A DNA stretch of 58,570 nt from Boletus sp. NGJ (GCA_019096195.1 JAGTXK010000048.1:1-58570); one strand, 5' to 3'. Positions 1-11,218 are shown, numbered from the stretch's first letter. The notes: generated by a model not told the origin, from the sequence alone. Made by a program: numbers and translations.

Positions 1-719
1 CTTCAGGGCAAGGATTAGGGCTATCAATGGCCCAGCAAGGGTTAGGGCTAATGTCTTTTGGTTCTTTTGCAAATGTCAAGTCTTTGCAAAATAGTCAAAT
101 ATTGGGACACTTTTTTGAGCCACTGTATCCTATATAAATCCAACAAGTCCAACTCTGGACTTCCACCCACAACTTTGGCACGTTCTTCCTTAGAACATGC
201 TTCTATGCCCTCAGACTTGTATGTCCTACATTGTAGTCATCTCATCTCTTCATTTATATATATCTATGCTTTCTCATCCATTCTAGTCCCACTCTGTTCA
301 TACCTTCAATCCAGTGTCTGTCTTGTTTAAGAGCACTGCTCTGGCGAGGTACCAACTCTGTTCTGTTACTCATCATACCATATGAACTCCATTACTAATA
401 CCTTTATTCTGATCATATATAAACCCTCAATACAACTCCTGTAGACTCAGTTCAAATATCAACTCTGAACATCACTCCTGTCCTTCATCTGAGTCTTGAC
501 GACTCACTCTGACCTCCGCTCGACTTGACATTTGACCACATCGAGTCTGTACCTCTGATCTTCTGACATCCTCGAAATCCGGGACATTGGACTCAAGTGA
601 GGGTGCACCACATAAGGTGAAGCCAAGTTCCGACAGCCTCAGTCAACTCCAGTACTTCAGAGTTCCTTTGAAGTTCTCGTTCTTAACAGTCACTATCAGA
701 ATCATATTCTAAGTCATTG
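1..719. other. unassigned repeat-like DNA, possible LTR remnant
   Basis: I see no convincing gene here. A TATA-like TATATAAA at 131-138 is followed by C/T-rich, G-poor DNA resembling the transcribed part of a fungal LTR, but I could not define TG...CA ends or a partner copy in the window. The small open frame at 58-330 has no recognisable domain. The call as an LTR remnant is inference. Confidence 0.25.
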
Positions 720-1333
720 TTATTCTTAGAGTGGTATTGGGTGCTTCACCCTTTTTGGTTGAATCTGTAATAATGTAATAATTACTCTATGATAGTGCTG
801 ATTTCACTGTTTGTAAAGGGTTTGGATATATCCTTGTTAGTATCCTCAGCTAATATATGGGTTTCTACTCTGTTTTGCATATCCCTGGAGATTTCTAACC
901 AGGAATATATATTGTAGTCATTCTCTTGGATGACATACTCAGCCTTAAGCCATTAGTCTATGACTATAAACTTCCTAACATATTATTTCCAGGCCACTAG
1001 ACTATCTAGGGGCTTCTTAGATTTTTTTTTTTTCACAAACTGTTCAATATTACCCTTTTGAGAACAGGTCTCCTCCTGCTCTGCATCATATAGTAAGAGT
1101 AGTTTGGTTTTTACCTCATCCAATTGACTGGTTCTGTATTTGTCCAGTAGCTCTATGAGATGGCACACTTCAGTGCTATAGTAGTTGGTAATTCCTTTGC
1201 ACTTTTCTTCATCATTAATGATTTGACAATAGCTCAATACTTGCTCATATTAGCAAATAAAGTTCTTGACTTTGTTGTAGTGCCCCTTAAACTTGTCAGG
1301 GGCATCTCTACATTTTTGGCTAGGTAATGGATG
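720..1333 (-). pseudogene. gag fragment of an old LTR retrotransposon (element I), downstream part
   Basis: Read on the minus strand, this stretch has the look of an Agaricomycete retrotransposon Gag. It has a start like CRDAPDKFKGHYNKVKNFI, then EKCKGITNYYS...VCHLIELLDKY, a charged linker with a lysine run, and a segment YVIQENDYNIYSWLEISRDM near the distal end. The family pattern (a Pro-rich leader, a Phe-Lys-Gly motif, then a helical capsid-like domain) is recalled from fungal elements, not searched. In-frame stops interrupt it, so it is dead. The 5' side is cut by the solo LTR at 1334-2270 and the frame resumes beyond it. No pol is visible downstream. Function of the intact protein would be the virus-like particle shell. 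Confidence 0.6.
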
Positions 1334-2270
1334 TGTTACGCTGGGTAACAATATGACATGTTTCTGAGTAATCAATCTGTTTGATTACTGGACTAGCAGG
1401 ACTTGAGGGGAAAATACCTCCCAAGGCCCAATGGTTCCTTGGACTAGGGACCAACTGCTAGCTTTATGTAGAGTGTCCTGGTTGCCTCTACGACCAATGG
1501 CAAAGTCTTGGATTTACCTCAGTGGTGCAATCCTCCAAGAAGGAAGGGCAGACTGGATGCAGATGCCAGCAACCAAGTGTCCTGGGCTTACATGGCCTAG
1601 TGTCAGTGGCAGAGTCCTGGGCTTATATGGTTGCCAGTGGCAAAGTCCCAGGCTTGCACTGACCAACCTCTGTTGGGAGTTGGAGTTGCCAAAGCTTTAG
1701 AAGTGGGTTCGGATGGCAACAAGGTCACACAAGTGTGGAATGATGAGGAAGATGATCACAAGCACAAGGGTGATCACCTCCAGAGTGGGAGCAAGCTTCT
1801 AAGGTGAAGTGGAACTGGTAGTGGGAGAAGCTGGTAGATTACACGGAAAGAAGTGTAGATCTAGATTAGAGTTACATGGAAGGCCAGTGTCCCTATAAAT
1901 AGATCCTACCCATCTAGGGCAGGCTTCATATTGTATATGATAATCGTAAGTCACAGAAAGAAGATTACCATAATGGATCAAGGCATCAGTCAAATGGTAG
2001 GTTGGAATACTAGGCTGTGTGCGAGAGAGCACAGCCAAGGAGGCAATGTCTATGATCAGATCAAAAGAGGTGAAATGCATGTATCAATGAAATAGGAAGG
2101 CAGTGTTCAAATCAAACAGGTAACTTCCTAGAAAGGGAGTTCTAAATGGAGCAATGCCTGAGTTGGTGTCATGGGGGAATCCCTGGTCTGAGTTGAAGAA
2201 TAGGTTGTCCCATAGTCCTACAGGGGGTGAAGGGAGAGGAAAAGATGTATCCCCTCCTGTGATCATAACA
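1334..2270 (-). mobile_element. solo LTR of the B-type gypsy family, with target duplication GGATG
   Basis: The sequence begins TGTTACG and ends CATAACA, and matches the LTR of element B over its whole 937 bp. It is flanked on both sides by GGATG (1329-1333 and 2271-2275), a perfect 5-bp target-site duplication. No internal gypsy sequence is attached, so this is a solo LTR left by LTR-LTR recombination. Its sense orientation is minus, judged from the order U3-R-U5 in the complete elements. It sits inside the gag fragment of element I. Confidence 0.93.
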
Positions 2271-2420
2271 GGATGAAGTTCTTAATTAGGAGTTCCTGAA
2301 ATCATAGTGGCTAGTGTGATTTGTAATGTAGGTGTTGTATTGGAAAGTTGTTGAGACAATTAAAAAACACTTAATGTCTCCTTGCAGTGGACTCCAATTT
2401 GACTTCTATATCAGATGAAA
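2271..2420 (-). pseudogene. gag fragment of element I, upstream part
   Basis: Minus-strand reading just beyond the solo LTR continues the element I Gag leader: a Ser-Gly-Thr-Pro-Asn stretch, then Glu-Leu-His-Pro running into the Leu-Pro-Ser of the downstream part. Removing the solo LTR and one copy of GGATG joins the two parts in register. The region between about 2350 and 2430 would be the 5' untranslated leader next to the candidate LTR. Only weak coding signal is visible. Confidence 0.45.
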
Positions 2421-2429
2421 ACAATGGAA

Positions 2430-3739
2430 ACTGCAATCAATAGGCTTTCCCAGACTTTTGCTTTGCCTTCTGTGGTTAGAACACTATAAGCTAGGGGAAA
2501 TATACCTCCTCAATGAAACATTATCTAGCTCAGCTAGATGTTAGTCAGTTAATAAACCTAGTATAACTAAGTGCATGGCTTGTTTGCCAATTCCCAACAA
2601 ACACTGAGAATTAAAATTAATTTATTTCAACTGTGGTCTGATTAGTAAGGTGTTAGTGGTGTAAACAACAGTAAACACATCTAAATATGTGCTAGTCAAC
2701 ACTACTAGATTGCTAGGCTTTGTTAGAATGAATTCTAAGATCAAATGGATCAATTCCTATAAAAGGCAATGACTTTGTGGCTGGTAATCTACAGATATGC
2801 TGGATTGTTAAGATGTTGAGATGTTCCGGATAAAACTGGAATGGGTTCACACTTCACTTAATTCACTCAGAAAGGTTACAGCAATACAATTTTATTGTTT
2901 GCTAAGGAGAATGTATTTTAGGGCTGTATTTGGCTGTACTATCACTTATCCCTTGAGTGGGGAGTCAGCAGAGTGGCAGGGTTGCTTAGGTTCCAGTAGA
3001 ATTAGAGTGTTGGGGATCTATTCCCTTTTGTTGCCCTATTTAGGGTTTTCTCCCAAATGGTGACCTATTTTTCTTGTGCACTATTGGCTACAAGTCTTTA
3101 CTCTTAATAGTCTAACTAGCTATCTAAACAATGGAGATTGTTCTCCTCAAGGTCCTCTGTGGGATGCCTGTAAGGGGTACTGCAATGGTAATAAGAATTG
3201 TTCTCCTTAAGAGAACTTCTCTAGTTGAGATAAAATCACTGAGGGTAAATCTAATTGAGGCAAAAACCTGCTCATTTGGTGGCCTGAAGAGCTCTTTTAT
3301 ACATGGGCTTGACTACCCAATCAGAAGGGTTGGCTGCTTACAAATGCCAAGTGTTTGCTGACTGATACATGGAACACTATGGAACACCATAGAATCTTAT
3401 GGAATTTTATGAAATATCATGAAATGCTAAGTCATGTGATGCAAGGCTGTGTAGGATATGGTCACATGGTCACTTTTTCTCACTGGCACTTAACTATATC
3501 TGTATACATAGTATTTACAATTCTATTAACTATGAACTTGTAGATAGAAACAAAGCTATATGTTGGAGAAAAACATTAATTTCTTCATGAAATATTCTGA
3601 AAATTGTAGGGGTGCTAAGTCATACTAAGGGTTATTAGGTCTTAAAATATTGAAAGATTCTAACTGCTGCAAGTGGCAGAATTAATTCCACTTGGGTGAT
3701 AGCTTCTAACTATGCATAAAATAAGTGTGATGAAGGTCA
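2430..3739 (-). repeat. candidate LTR of element I (left copy, minus strand)
   Basis: This segment is the reverse complement, with mismatches and indels, of 32394-34490. In the minus sense both copies start TGACCT, and this one has a TATA-like TATAAAAGAG at + positions 3292-3301. In this orientation it lies just 5' of the element I gag, which is where a 5' LTR should be. The 3' limit near 2430 is set only by where similarity to the other copy stops (shared CTGGGAAA then CTATT), and it lacks a clear terminal CA. The small open frames inside have no recognisable domains. Confidence 0.5.
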
Positions 3740-4048
3740 TCCATAGGAAACAGAATACAATTGTCCCTAATTGTCCCTCTCTTTCAGGGTTAGGGGTTTA
3801 TATGTCTATGGGCTACAGTGTCGGTCACTCAAGGGCAGTATCTCTGCTAAGGGCTTAACTTTGAGCCAGAGGGTCTTAGATTGAAAACTTAGAAGGAAAC
3901 ATAATTTAATTAGCATAATTCTGCATTTCTTAAATTTACCCCTGATTGTATAATCATTCACTTTTGGGGTTTAGCATGACAGAGAATAAAATTCTTAGAG
4001 ACTTGATCTATCCAATGAAATAACAAAGATAGGCCAAGTGCAAGTGAG
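3740..4048. other. no gene seen
   Basis: AT-rich DNA between the candidate LTR and the transposase remnant. I see no coding frame, repeat or RNA gene here. Confidence 0.5.
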
Positions 4049-5460
4049 CCTTCCAAGCAAAGGCATTCAACAGTGGCTTTATTGAGAGCCTCCTCAAAGT
4101 TGCCCTGGACCCAAGTTATCAGCCAGATTCAGATGTCGAAAATCAATCTGATGTTGACTTACACAGGTCCAGCGAGATCTCATTCAGTTTGATGGATGAG
4201 ACTGGCATTGAAGAAGAGTTGAAACATAGTGATTTTGATGGGGCTACTCAGGAATCTGAGTCAGATCCAGAGATTCTCCATATGGGTGTTTAAAAACAAA
4301 GACACACTGGCAATGAATTTAAAAAAGCACTCATGTAGTTTAAAGTGGCTGAGGAGACTAATGACTATGTTGAAAGGTGTGCACATCAGACTGCAGCAGC
4401 AGGACACCAATCTTGGACAGATATCAAACATTCTGTATATGTTGTTGACTTGAATAAGTTGGTTTATAATCTGTATAATTTTCATGCACAGGACCTGGGT
4501 AATGCCCTTGTAAGGTTGCCAACACAGTCAATGCCACAGTAAACAGGAGCAGGATATATCCAAACTTACCTCCATGAGTGCAGCTTGTGAGAAGCCACAA
4601 AAAATAATTAAAAGATTACATTTTTTTTCAGCATCAATCTCAACATCAGACTGCTTCTCCAAGCCACAGTCCTAGCATTTCCATCCTGGAGCCACCTCTA
4701 ACTTGGAGTCTGAGCCTGGTTCACACTGGTAGCACCTCACCATGTGAAACCTTGGTCCCATTGCCCAATTCTCTAGACCCAGATCATAGTACCAATGACA
4801 ACTCAGATGATGAATCTCCTATCTCCTTTCTTGATATGACAAATGACAATGATGAGAAGGGATCACATACTGAACCTGTTCTGGAGATGATCAAGAGACT
4901 TACACTTGAGGCAAAGAAGTACAAATCATTCACCTTGCTTTTCTACCTCAACTCACTCATCCAATTCATTGACTTATGGGAGAAGTATTGGTGGAACTCA
5001 AAGGTCAACCAATCCATGCAAAAGGCCAGCTGCATCATTGCTGTCTCTGTTGGAAAGGGACTATACATGGCATGAAAGATACACACCCTATTGCACAGTT
5101 CTGCACATTACCACCTATCAGCAAAGGAAAGCATTATGCTTACCTGTCACTGTTAAACAATAAGCAGATCATGGCTGCAGTCCAATGGTACCTCACTGTA
5201 CTTGCAGATAGTGAGGTAAGTATCAATATTAGAAGTTGAACCAGTACCACTTACTTAGAATGATTTTTAGATCACTCCACTCCATTTGATGAAATAGGTA
5301 AATGGAGTGATTATTCCATCTTTGGGACTCAATACTGGAGGTCAGCGGATCTCAGAGTTGACTGCTTGTTAGTGGCTCACCAAACTTGGTTATGAGCTAA
5401 AGGAGGTGAAAAGGGGCATTTACAGTATCTAGTAGGCTTCCTGTGACTCAGGCATTGGCT
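4049..5460 (+). pseudogene. DDE superfamily endonuclease (transposase) gene, 5' half, decayed
   Basis: Several short plus-strand frames line up as exons or frameshifted pieces of a transposase type that is abundant in mushroom genomes. First comes LPSKAFNSGFIESLLKVAL at about 4050 followed by an acidic linker. A Thr/Ser/Pro-rich region and SDDESPISFLDMTNDNDEKG follow near 4800. Then comes a helical block with ...EAKKYKSFTLLFYLNSLIQF... and a LSLLNNKQIMAAVQWYL segment (4900-5215). Last is VIIPSLGLNTGGQRISE plus WLTKLGYELKEVKRGIYS (5300-5430), which resembles the helix-turn-helix just before the DDE domain. Stops and frameshifts occur throughout and the catalytic half is not visible, so this is a relic. 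The family assignment is from memory of the motif order. Confidence 0.55.
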
Positions 5461-5818
5461 GGTATTTCCAGTTTTCTAATAACTATACATATATTGGCAG
5501 GGCATGATCAATGTAATGATGGCTGAAAGCTAATGACCCTAGAATGTCAAGAATGGCCAGGCCAAGCAAAGCCAGATGTTTTTGAGTTGTTAGCATGAGA
5601 TAGTGCATGGCCAGTTTGCCTCATATAGATCTGGTGAAGGAGGAAATACAAGATTACATTGTCTGTAGCAGACATTCAGTGAGAAGCTCTGATGCAAGTA
5701 AAGGAATAACTTACTTAGGGTTATACTCACAAAGTCTGAAGGGCAAGAAGAGAAAAAAGACAATACAACCATAGTAGATCCAAGCCATGGCAAGATCACT
5801 GAGACAACTGAGAATACT
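5461..5818. other. pre-insertion DNA left of element B
   Basis: No coding frame is recognisable. The last five bases, ATACT (5814-5818), are repeated at 29998-30002 after element B and form its target-site duplication. This DNA was contiguous with position 30003 before B inserted. Confidence 0.6.
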
Positions 5819-6757
5819 TGTTATGCCGGGTAACAATGTGACATGTTCCCGAATAATCAACCCTGTTTGATTATTGAACTAGCAGGACTTGAGGGGAAAA
5901 TATCTCCCAAGGCCCAATGGTTCCTCAAACTGGGGACCAACTGCTAGCTTTATATAGAGTGTTCTGTGTTGCCTCTACGACCAATGGCAGAGTCTTGGAT
6001 TTACCTCAGTGGTGCAATCCTCCAAGAAGGAAGGGCAGACTGGATGCAGATGCCAGCAACCAAGTGTCCTGGGCTTACATGGCCTAGTGTCAGTGGCGGA
6101 GTCCTGGGCTTATATGGTTGCCAGTGGCAGAGTCCCAGGCTTGCACTGACCAACCTCTGTTGGGAGTTGGAGTTGCCAAAGCTTTAGAAGTGGGTTCGGA
6201 TGGCAACAAGGTCACACAAGTGTGAAGTGATGAGGAAGATGATCACAAGCACAAGGGTGATCACCTCCAGAGTGGAAGCAAGCTTCTGAGGTGAAGTGGA
6301 ACTGGTAGTGGGAGCAGCTGGTAGATTACATGGAAAGAAGTGTAGATCTAGATTAGAGTTACATGGAGGGCCAGTGTCCCTATAAATAGATCCTGCCCAT
6401 CTAGGGCAGGCTTCATATTGTATATGGTAATCGTAAGTCACAGAAAGAAGATTACCATAATGGATCAAGGCATCAGTCAAATGGTAGGTTGGAATACTAG
6501 GCTGTGTGCAAGAGAGCACAGCCAAGGAGGCAATGTCTATGATTAGATCAAAAGAGGTGAAATGCATGTATCAATGAAATAGGAAGGTGGTGTTCAAATC
6601 AAACAGGTAACTTCCTAGAAAGGGAGTTCTGGCTGGGGCAATGCCTGAGTTGGTGTCGTGGAGGAATCCCTGGTCCAAGTCGAAAAATAAGTCATCCTAT
6701 AGCCCTACAGGGGGTAAAGGAAGGGGAAAAAATATACTCCCTTCTGTGACCATAACA
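5819..6757 (-). repeat. 3' LTR of element B
   Basis: 939 bp, TGTTATG...CATAACA. It closely matches the solo LTR at 1334-2270 and less closely the roughly 1.02-1.06 kb LTRs of C and D, so it defines a second LTR subfamily. The core-promoter-like CTATTTATAG lies where C and D have CTATAAATAG. The outer U3 end is followed on the element side by the polypurine tract. Confidence 0.92.
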
Positions 6758-6770
6758 TTACCCTCCTCAT
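6758..6770 (-). promoter_or_regulatory. polypurine tract of element B
   Basis: In the sense strand it reads ATGAGGAGGGTAA and directly abuts the LTR start TGTTATG. The same tract precedes the 3' LTR in C and D, with a close variant in E. It would prime plus-strand DNA synthesis during reverse transcription. Confidence 0.85.
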
Positions 6771-6787
6771 AGTCTTGAAGTTCCATT

Positions 6788-7933
6788 TCAAGAACTTCTG
6801 TCCCCCTCATTCTCCTCGTAACCAGTAAGGTCCCAGGAGTCATCAAGGACTCCCTGGCTAGGACAGGTCTGGTAACCATGTCCTCTTCCGCCACAGTAGG
6901 TGCAAGCTCTTTGTGGGCAAGCATACTGTGGATGGTTGGGGGCAACCACCCGACAGTAGGGGCACTGGTAGTAGGGGCAGGCAGGCCGAAGGTGACCTTG
7001 ATGTCCACATTTGAAACAGTGGAGGCCAGAGATGGGAGCTTGATGGTGATTAGCCGGTCAGGTGCCAGACAAGGAATGGGGATGACTAGCCATTAAGTCA
7101 GAATAGCTGGTAGGAGAGGCACCTGTGGCAGCCCCAGGAATGGGAATGGAGGAAGGAGGAGGGCTCCTCATTGTAGTGTCTCCCAGTGTGTAGAGAAGAT
7201 CTCGGTTGTTGGGGCGAGAGGGGAGGCTGGCTAAGAATACCATGGCTCCTCGCCGATGGAGGGTCCTGGTCTGATGGGAAAGGGCTGGGGAAGGAACTGG
7301 GAGGACTGGTATTGCAGGGGTTCCTCAGGAGAAGGGGTTGGAGGAAGTGGAGGAAGGGGAGGTGACAATGGTGTCATCAGAGGACTGGGCCCTCTGTGTC
7401 TCTGGAGGGTTTCTATCAACTCCGTTAACGCCTCTAATTCTGTTGATGTTCTCTAGGGGTTGCTCCACAACAGAAGGAACTGGGTAGGAGGGTGTGGTGG
7501 TCAATGAGGGGGCAAAGAAAAGGTGATTTTTCTCTTCCGAGAGGGAGAGGAGGGTGGCATGGAGGAGGCAATCATGGGTGTTGATGGGCAGAAGGGCAAG
7601 GGAATAGTTGAATCCCTCAATGAAAAGGAGGTGGAGAATAAGTTTGCGAATCTCAACGATGCTTTCCGTTGCCCTTTCTTCTTCAGTGGTCTGCTGGGTG
7701 TTGAAGACATGGGAACTTGTTGAGCTCCCAGCAGTCCCGGTGAGAATGGATTGAAGTGAGGAGTAGGATCTGTAAAGAGCGACAAGTTGGACGAGTGAGT
7801 CATCACAAGAGAAGAAGGGGATGGATTGGAGGATTTGGATTGTGACAGGATCATCGAGGACGGTTGCATAGAGATTTCAGTGATGGGTGGGGGAGAGTCA
7901 GTTGAGGCGTACAGAGAGAAGGGCGATGGCCAT
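6788..7933 (-). pseudogene. post-pol ORF3 with three C-terminal zinc knuckles (element B copy)
   Basis: The minus-strand frame starts at ATG 7933, directly after the UAG of the small upstream ORF, and ends at TGA 6788-6790: 382 codons, 15 nt shorter than in C and D, so indels kept the frame. The N-terminal part is globular-looking (LVQLVALYRSYSS, FNYSLALLPINTHD). The middle is Pro/Ser-rich. The C-terminus has three zinc knuckles: CFKCGHQGHLRPAC, CPYCRVVAPNHPQYAC and CTYCGGRGHGYQTC. Several in-frame stops are present, mostly where C or D has CGA. Zinc knuckles suggest nucleic-acid binding, perhaps a nucleocapsid or chaperone role. I know of no named family for the whole protein. Confidence 0.75.
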
Positions 7934-8101
7934 CTACCAATTATGGTGGTAGGGGCAATAGTCAATGTGGCAGAAGCAGGAATGTGAGCCGGCGTATTTA
8001 GAAATGTCGAGGTCTGGGTATTGTCTCTGAAGATGGGCTTGGGTGAGGGCAGCTGATACATGGGCGAGTAGTATAAACAGGGAGGTATTGTCCTGGGACA
8101 T
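7934..8101 (-). CDS. small post-pol ORF3a, Cys/His-cluster peptide (element B copy)
   Basis: The frame has 55 codons plus UAG, uninterrupted in this copy, starting MSQDNTSLFILLAHVSAALT and ending with CFCHIDYCPYHHNW. The cluster C-x-C-x4-C-x2-H-H could bind zinc. It begins just after the pol stop and its UAG is followed immediately by AUG of ORF3. A further in-frame ATG lies two codons upstream. The same ORF, same length, is found in D, in C (start changed to ATA) and in E (stop changed to TAA plus TAG). Role unknown. Confidence 0.65.
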   Translation of the reverse strand: MSQDNTSLFILLAHVSAALTQAHLQRQYPDLDISKYAGSHSCFCHIDYCPYHHNW

Positions 8102-8110
8102 GAGCATGTC

Positions 8111-8601
8111 TCAAAGTTTGAGTCGCCTGTTATACTCCAAGAGTATTTTCTTGGTGTTTCCTAGGTTGGCCTCTGGTTCCCAAGTTCGTTCTGCTGCGGA
8201 GTATCCCTTCCAGTGGGTTATGTATTGCCTTCTTCCTGGTTTTCCCCAATGGTTTATGATGCTGTTCACTTTGTATTCCTCTTCTGTTCCAATGAGTTCT
8301 GAGGGTGGTTGAGTGAAATTGGGACCATGTTTCATAGTTTCCCGATACAGGGAGAGTAGGGATGCATGGAACACATCATGGATCTTCCACTGTTTTGGCA
8401 ACTTGAGTCAGAATGCCATAGAGGATACCACTTGAGTAATTTCAAATGGCCCAGTGTGTTTCAGAGACAGCTTTCATGATGGGACTTGGAGTTTCAGGTT
8501 CTTGGCATCCAGCCATACCTTATCTCCGAGTTTTCAGGGTTTGAAGCGAGAGTGGACTCTCTCCTTCATGCGTAGTTGTGCCAGTTTATGTGCTGCTTCT
8601 G
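8111..8601 (-). pseudogene. pol fragment of B: integrase C-terminus and chromodomain
   Basis: The minus-strand frame carries the end of integrase (MKERVHSRFKP, then the GPY/F region GPFEITQVVSSMAF), the hinge LKLPKQWKIHDVFHASLLS, and a chromodomain with RRQYITHWKGYSAAERTWEP. The aromatic and acidic positions typical of chromovirus chromodomains are present (Tyr, Trp-Lys-Gly-Tyr, Thr-Trp-Glu-Pro). In-frame TGA/TAG codons replace residues seen in D or C. The fragment is cut at 8601 by the 1203-bp solo LTR and resumes at 9810 after the repeated TTCTG. Confidence 0.9.
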
Positions 8602-9804
8602 TGAAAGGAACTTGCAATGAATGAAAGAAAGAACCTAGACCTAATATCTAAAGTGTTACTAGCTAAAGCAATATGCGACAGAGAGAAAGGCAATTTCAAG
8701 ACTAAGCGAAACATGGTACTCTACTGGCTACTTATATACTACTGGTAGTGGTGCATGGACCGTGTGGTGCTATGACGTTGTAGGTACTGGGTATGACATC
8801 ACAGGAACGGGGGAATGTCAGTGTCCAATGGCAAAAGAGAGAAACGGTGGAATGAGATGTGCATGATGTATGCATGTAAGTGAAATGTAGTCCGGAGCAC
8901 TCTAGGCATGGCTACATGTGATATATCTAAAGGGGAACTAATATATAGGAATGGAAGCGAGAGGGGAAATGGAAGGTGATGTGTAAGGCATCGCATAGGG
9001 TGACCGGTGGGTCGGGTATCAAGATGGGATCGTATCGGGTGATAGATCGGATCTTGTCTATGTCTAGGGGTTGTGATCTGACGTTCGCCTGATCAGTACT
9101 TGGATTAATCTAGCATAGGCTTGATTAGTACTTGGTGAGGATACCATGGGGCATCGTTGGGGGTGATCTGTGGTGTGAGCCGGAGATCGGGGATTGAGCA
9201 GGGGATTTGAGGATCTGGAGGCGAGCTCCTGATTAGTACTTGGTGTAGTGTACTGAGCTCTGCATCAGGTACTGTCTATGGGGGTCGTGCATGTAACGAG
9301 CGTATACGTGACAAAGGGGTTGTTGTCATCTTATGGCGCATTATGTCATGTGATGTGGCTACTGAGCGCTGCATCAGGTAGATTCATAGGGGAGGGCGTA
9401 GTTTATAGGCGTGTGGGCCTTGCTTGTGGCTGTGAGGCTGGGGTTTAGCCGTGTGCGGCCTTGTGTGGGTACCAAGCACTGCTTTAGGTATGTCCATGGG
9501 GTGTGGCAGTTTAGAGGCATGCGGGCCTGTGCTTGTGGTGATGAACACCGGGTTTAGCCGTGGGACTACTTGGTGTCGTAGTGTGACAGATATGACGAGG
9601 GTACGACTAATGAAAGTGTACATGGGTGTGTGTGGTGTGTAGTGTGTCGCATGAGGGAGGATGTGATGAGTGGCTACTCTAAGTGTGTGTGGGGTAAGGC
9701 TAGGGTGGAGTTTGGGTGAAGTAGGCGAGTGTATCGTCTATGGGTAGTGTGAAAGTGTAGATAGGGGTGCTAATAATTAGGTGGTATCATCGGTGATCGT
9801 TTCA
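8602..9804 (-). mobile_element. solo LTR of an unrelated family nested in B pol
   Basis: The 1203-bp insert starts TGAAAGGA and ends TCGTTTCA, a short imperfect inverted repeat with TG...CA ends, and is flanked by TTCTG on both sides (8597-8601 and 9805-9809). Its sequence is unlike any other LTR here. Removing it and one TTCTG restores the integrase reading frame order seen in D. On the minus strand a TATATAA (+ 8732-8738) lies near the low-coordinate end, which suggests a long U3 and short R-U5, with the LTR sense on the minus strand. No protein is encoded. A non-autonomous element is an alternative. Confidence 0.85.
9080..9545. repeat. diverged direct repeats inside the U3 of the nested LTR
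   Basis: A motif TGAT(C/T)AGTACTTGG recurs near 9088, 9122 and 9231. A longer block of the form GAGC(T/G)CTGCATCAGGTA followed by a CATGGGG-like or TATGGGG-like run recurs near 9255, 9365 and 9470. A GCGGGCCT...GTTTAGCCGTG block recurs near 9410 and 9510. Repeated U3 blocks often act as enhancers in LTR elements, but nothing here proves that. Confidence 0.6.
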
Positions 9805-10200
9805 TTCTGCTTTCTTTCTTGATTCTTCTAGGAAAGAGAGTCTTTCTTCCAGGGCCAGTAGAAAGGTTTTTCCAATGAAAGGATACACTCTTGGTTCATA
9901 TCCGAGGATGAAGAAGAAGGGTGATTTTCCAGTGACCAAGTGGGTTGCGGAGTTGTGGGCGAACTCTGCCATGGATAATAGTTTCAACCACTTCTGTGGT
10001 TGGCCGTCACAGAATATCCATAGGTAGGTTTCCAGTTCCTGGTTATATCGTTCCGTTTCGCCATCCGTTTGTGGGTGGTAAGCCATGGAAAGGGCAACAT
10101 CATAGTTTAGGAGTCTAGCAAGCTTCCAAGCAAACATGGATGTGAATTGTGGACCACGATCAGAAACCAGTTTGTCATGTAAACTATACCGTAGGAAAAC
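9805..10200 (-). pseudogene. pol fragment of B: integrase core, distal part
   Basis: The minus-strand frame contains LHDKLVSDRGPQFTSM with the second catalytic Asp of integrase, then AYHPQTDGETERYNQELE with the catalytic Glu, then the segment KWLKLLSMAEFAHNSATH. It is interrupted at 10200 by element C after AAAAC. The remainder continues at 18659. At low coordinates it is cut by the solo LTR. Confidence 0.9.
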
Positions 10201-11218
10201 TGTTACGGTTACCGAAGGGGGTACATCTTTTCCCCTTCCCTCTCCCCCCGTAGGCCTATGGGACAACCTCTTTTTCGACTCTGACCAGGGATTCCCCCGC
10301 AACCCCAACTCAGGCATCGCCCCATTCGGAACTACCTTTCTAGGAAGTTACTCATAACTCTCTTTTTAGGAACCTACCCATTTGGTATGGACACCACCTT
10401 CCTATTTCATTGATACATGCTTTCTTCCTTCTTGACCCAATCATTGACATTGCCTCCTTGGCTGTGTTCTCTCGCACACAGCCCAATATTCCTACCTTCC
10501 TATTTCGACTCATGCCTTAATCCACTTATAGTAATCTCTTGTCTGCGACTAGATATTACTATACTTGTCACGAAGCCTGCCCTAGAGGGGTAAGGCCTAT
10601 AAATAGGGATGCGGGCCCTTCATATAACCTCAACCTAGATCTACACTTCTTCCCGTGTAATCTAAAGCTCGCTTCTCCCACTTAAAGGTTCCACTTCACC
10701 TCAGAAGCCTTCTCCCGTGATCTGGAGGTGCTCGCCCTCGTGCTCGTGATCATCTTACTCATCACTTCGCACTTGTGTGCCATCGCTGTTGTCGCCAGCT
10801 TCTAAAGCTTCAGCAACACAAACAACCAACAGAGGTTGGCTGTTGTCAGTCAGGACTCTACCACTTACTAGACGGGATAAAGCCCGAGACTCCGCCATCG
10901 GCATCGAAGACTCCACCATTCAATTATAGGCCCAGTAAGCCTTAGGAATCAGCAGACGGAAGGCTACTGCTCCTAGGCCTGCACACCGGTCTGCCCCCTC
11001 CTTTGTGTAAGGATTGGGATTCCGTGGTAAATCCGAGACTCCGCCATCGGTCGTAGAGGTAACGAGAGGACTCTACGTAAAGCTAGCAGTGGTCCCCAGT
11101 CAGAGGGTATTTGGGCCTCTGGAGGTTAAGTGATCTCTTCCTCAAGCCTGCTAGTCCGGTAATCCAACAGGTGTTGGGATTATACAGGAACGTGTCACCA
11201 TTGTTACAAGGCGTAACA
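10201..11218 (+). repeat. 5' LTR of element C
   Basis: TGTTACGGTTACC...GGCGTAACA, 1018 bp, direct repeat of 17634-18653. A TATAAATA box lies at 10598-10605. The open frame over the first about 157 bases is the U3 copy of the end of the overlapping frame described at 16507-17790. An earlier B-element pol sequence abuts it on the left. Confidence 0.95.
10598..10605 (+). promoter_or_regulatory. TATA box of the C 5' LTR
   Basis: TATAAATA, followed by GGG, about 400 bases into the 1018-bp LTR. The same box is at 18031-18038 in the 3' LTR and on the minus strand of D LTRs. Position is consistent with an LTR core promoter; the start of transcription was not determined. Confidence 0.6.

Noticed and set aside
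1-60. TTAGGG-like motifs at the left edge, possible telomeric repeat
   Set aside because: Only two or three scattered copies with unrelated bases between them; not a tandem array.
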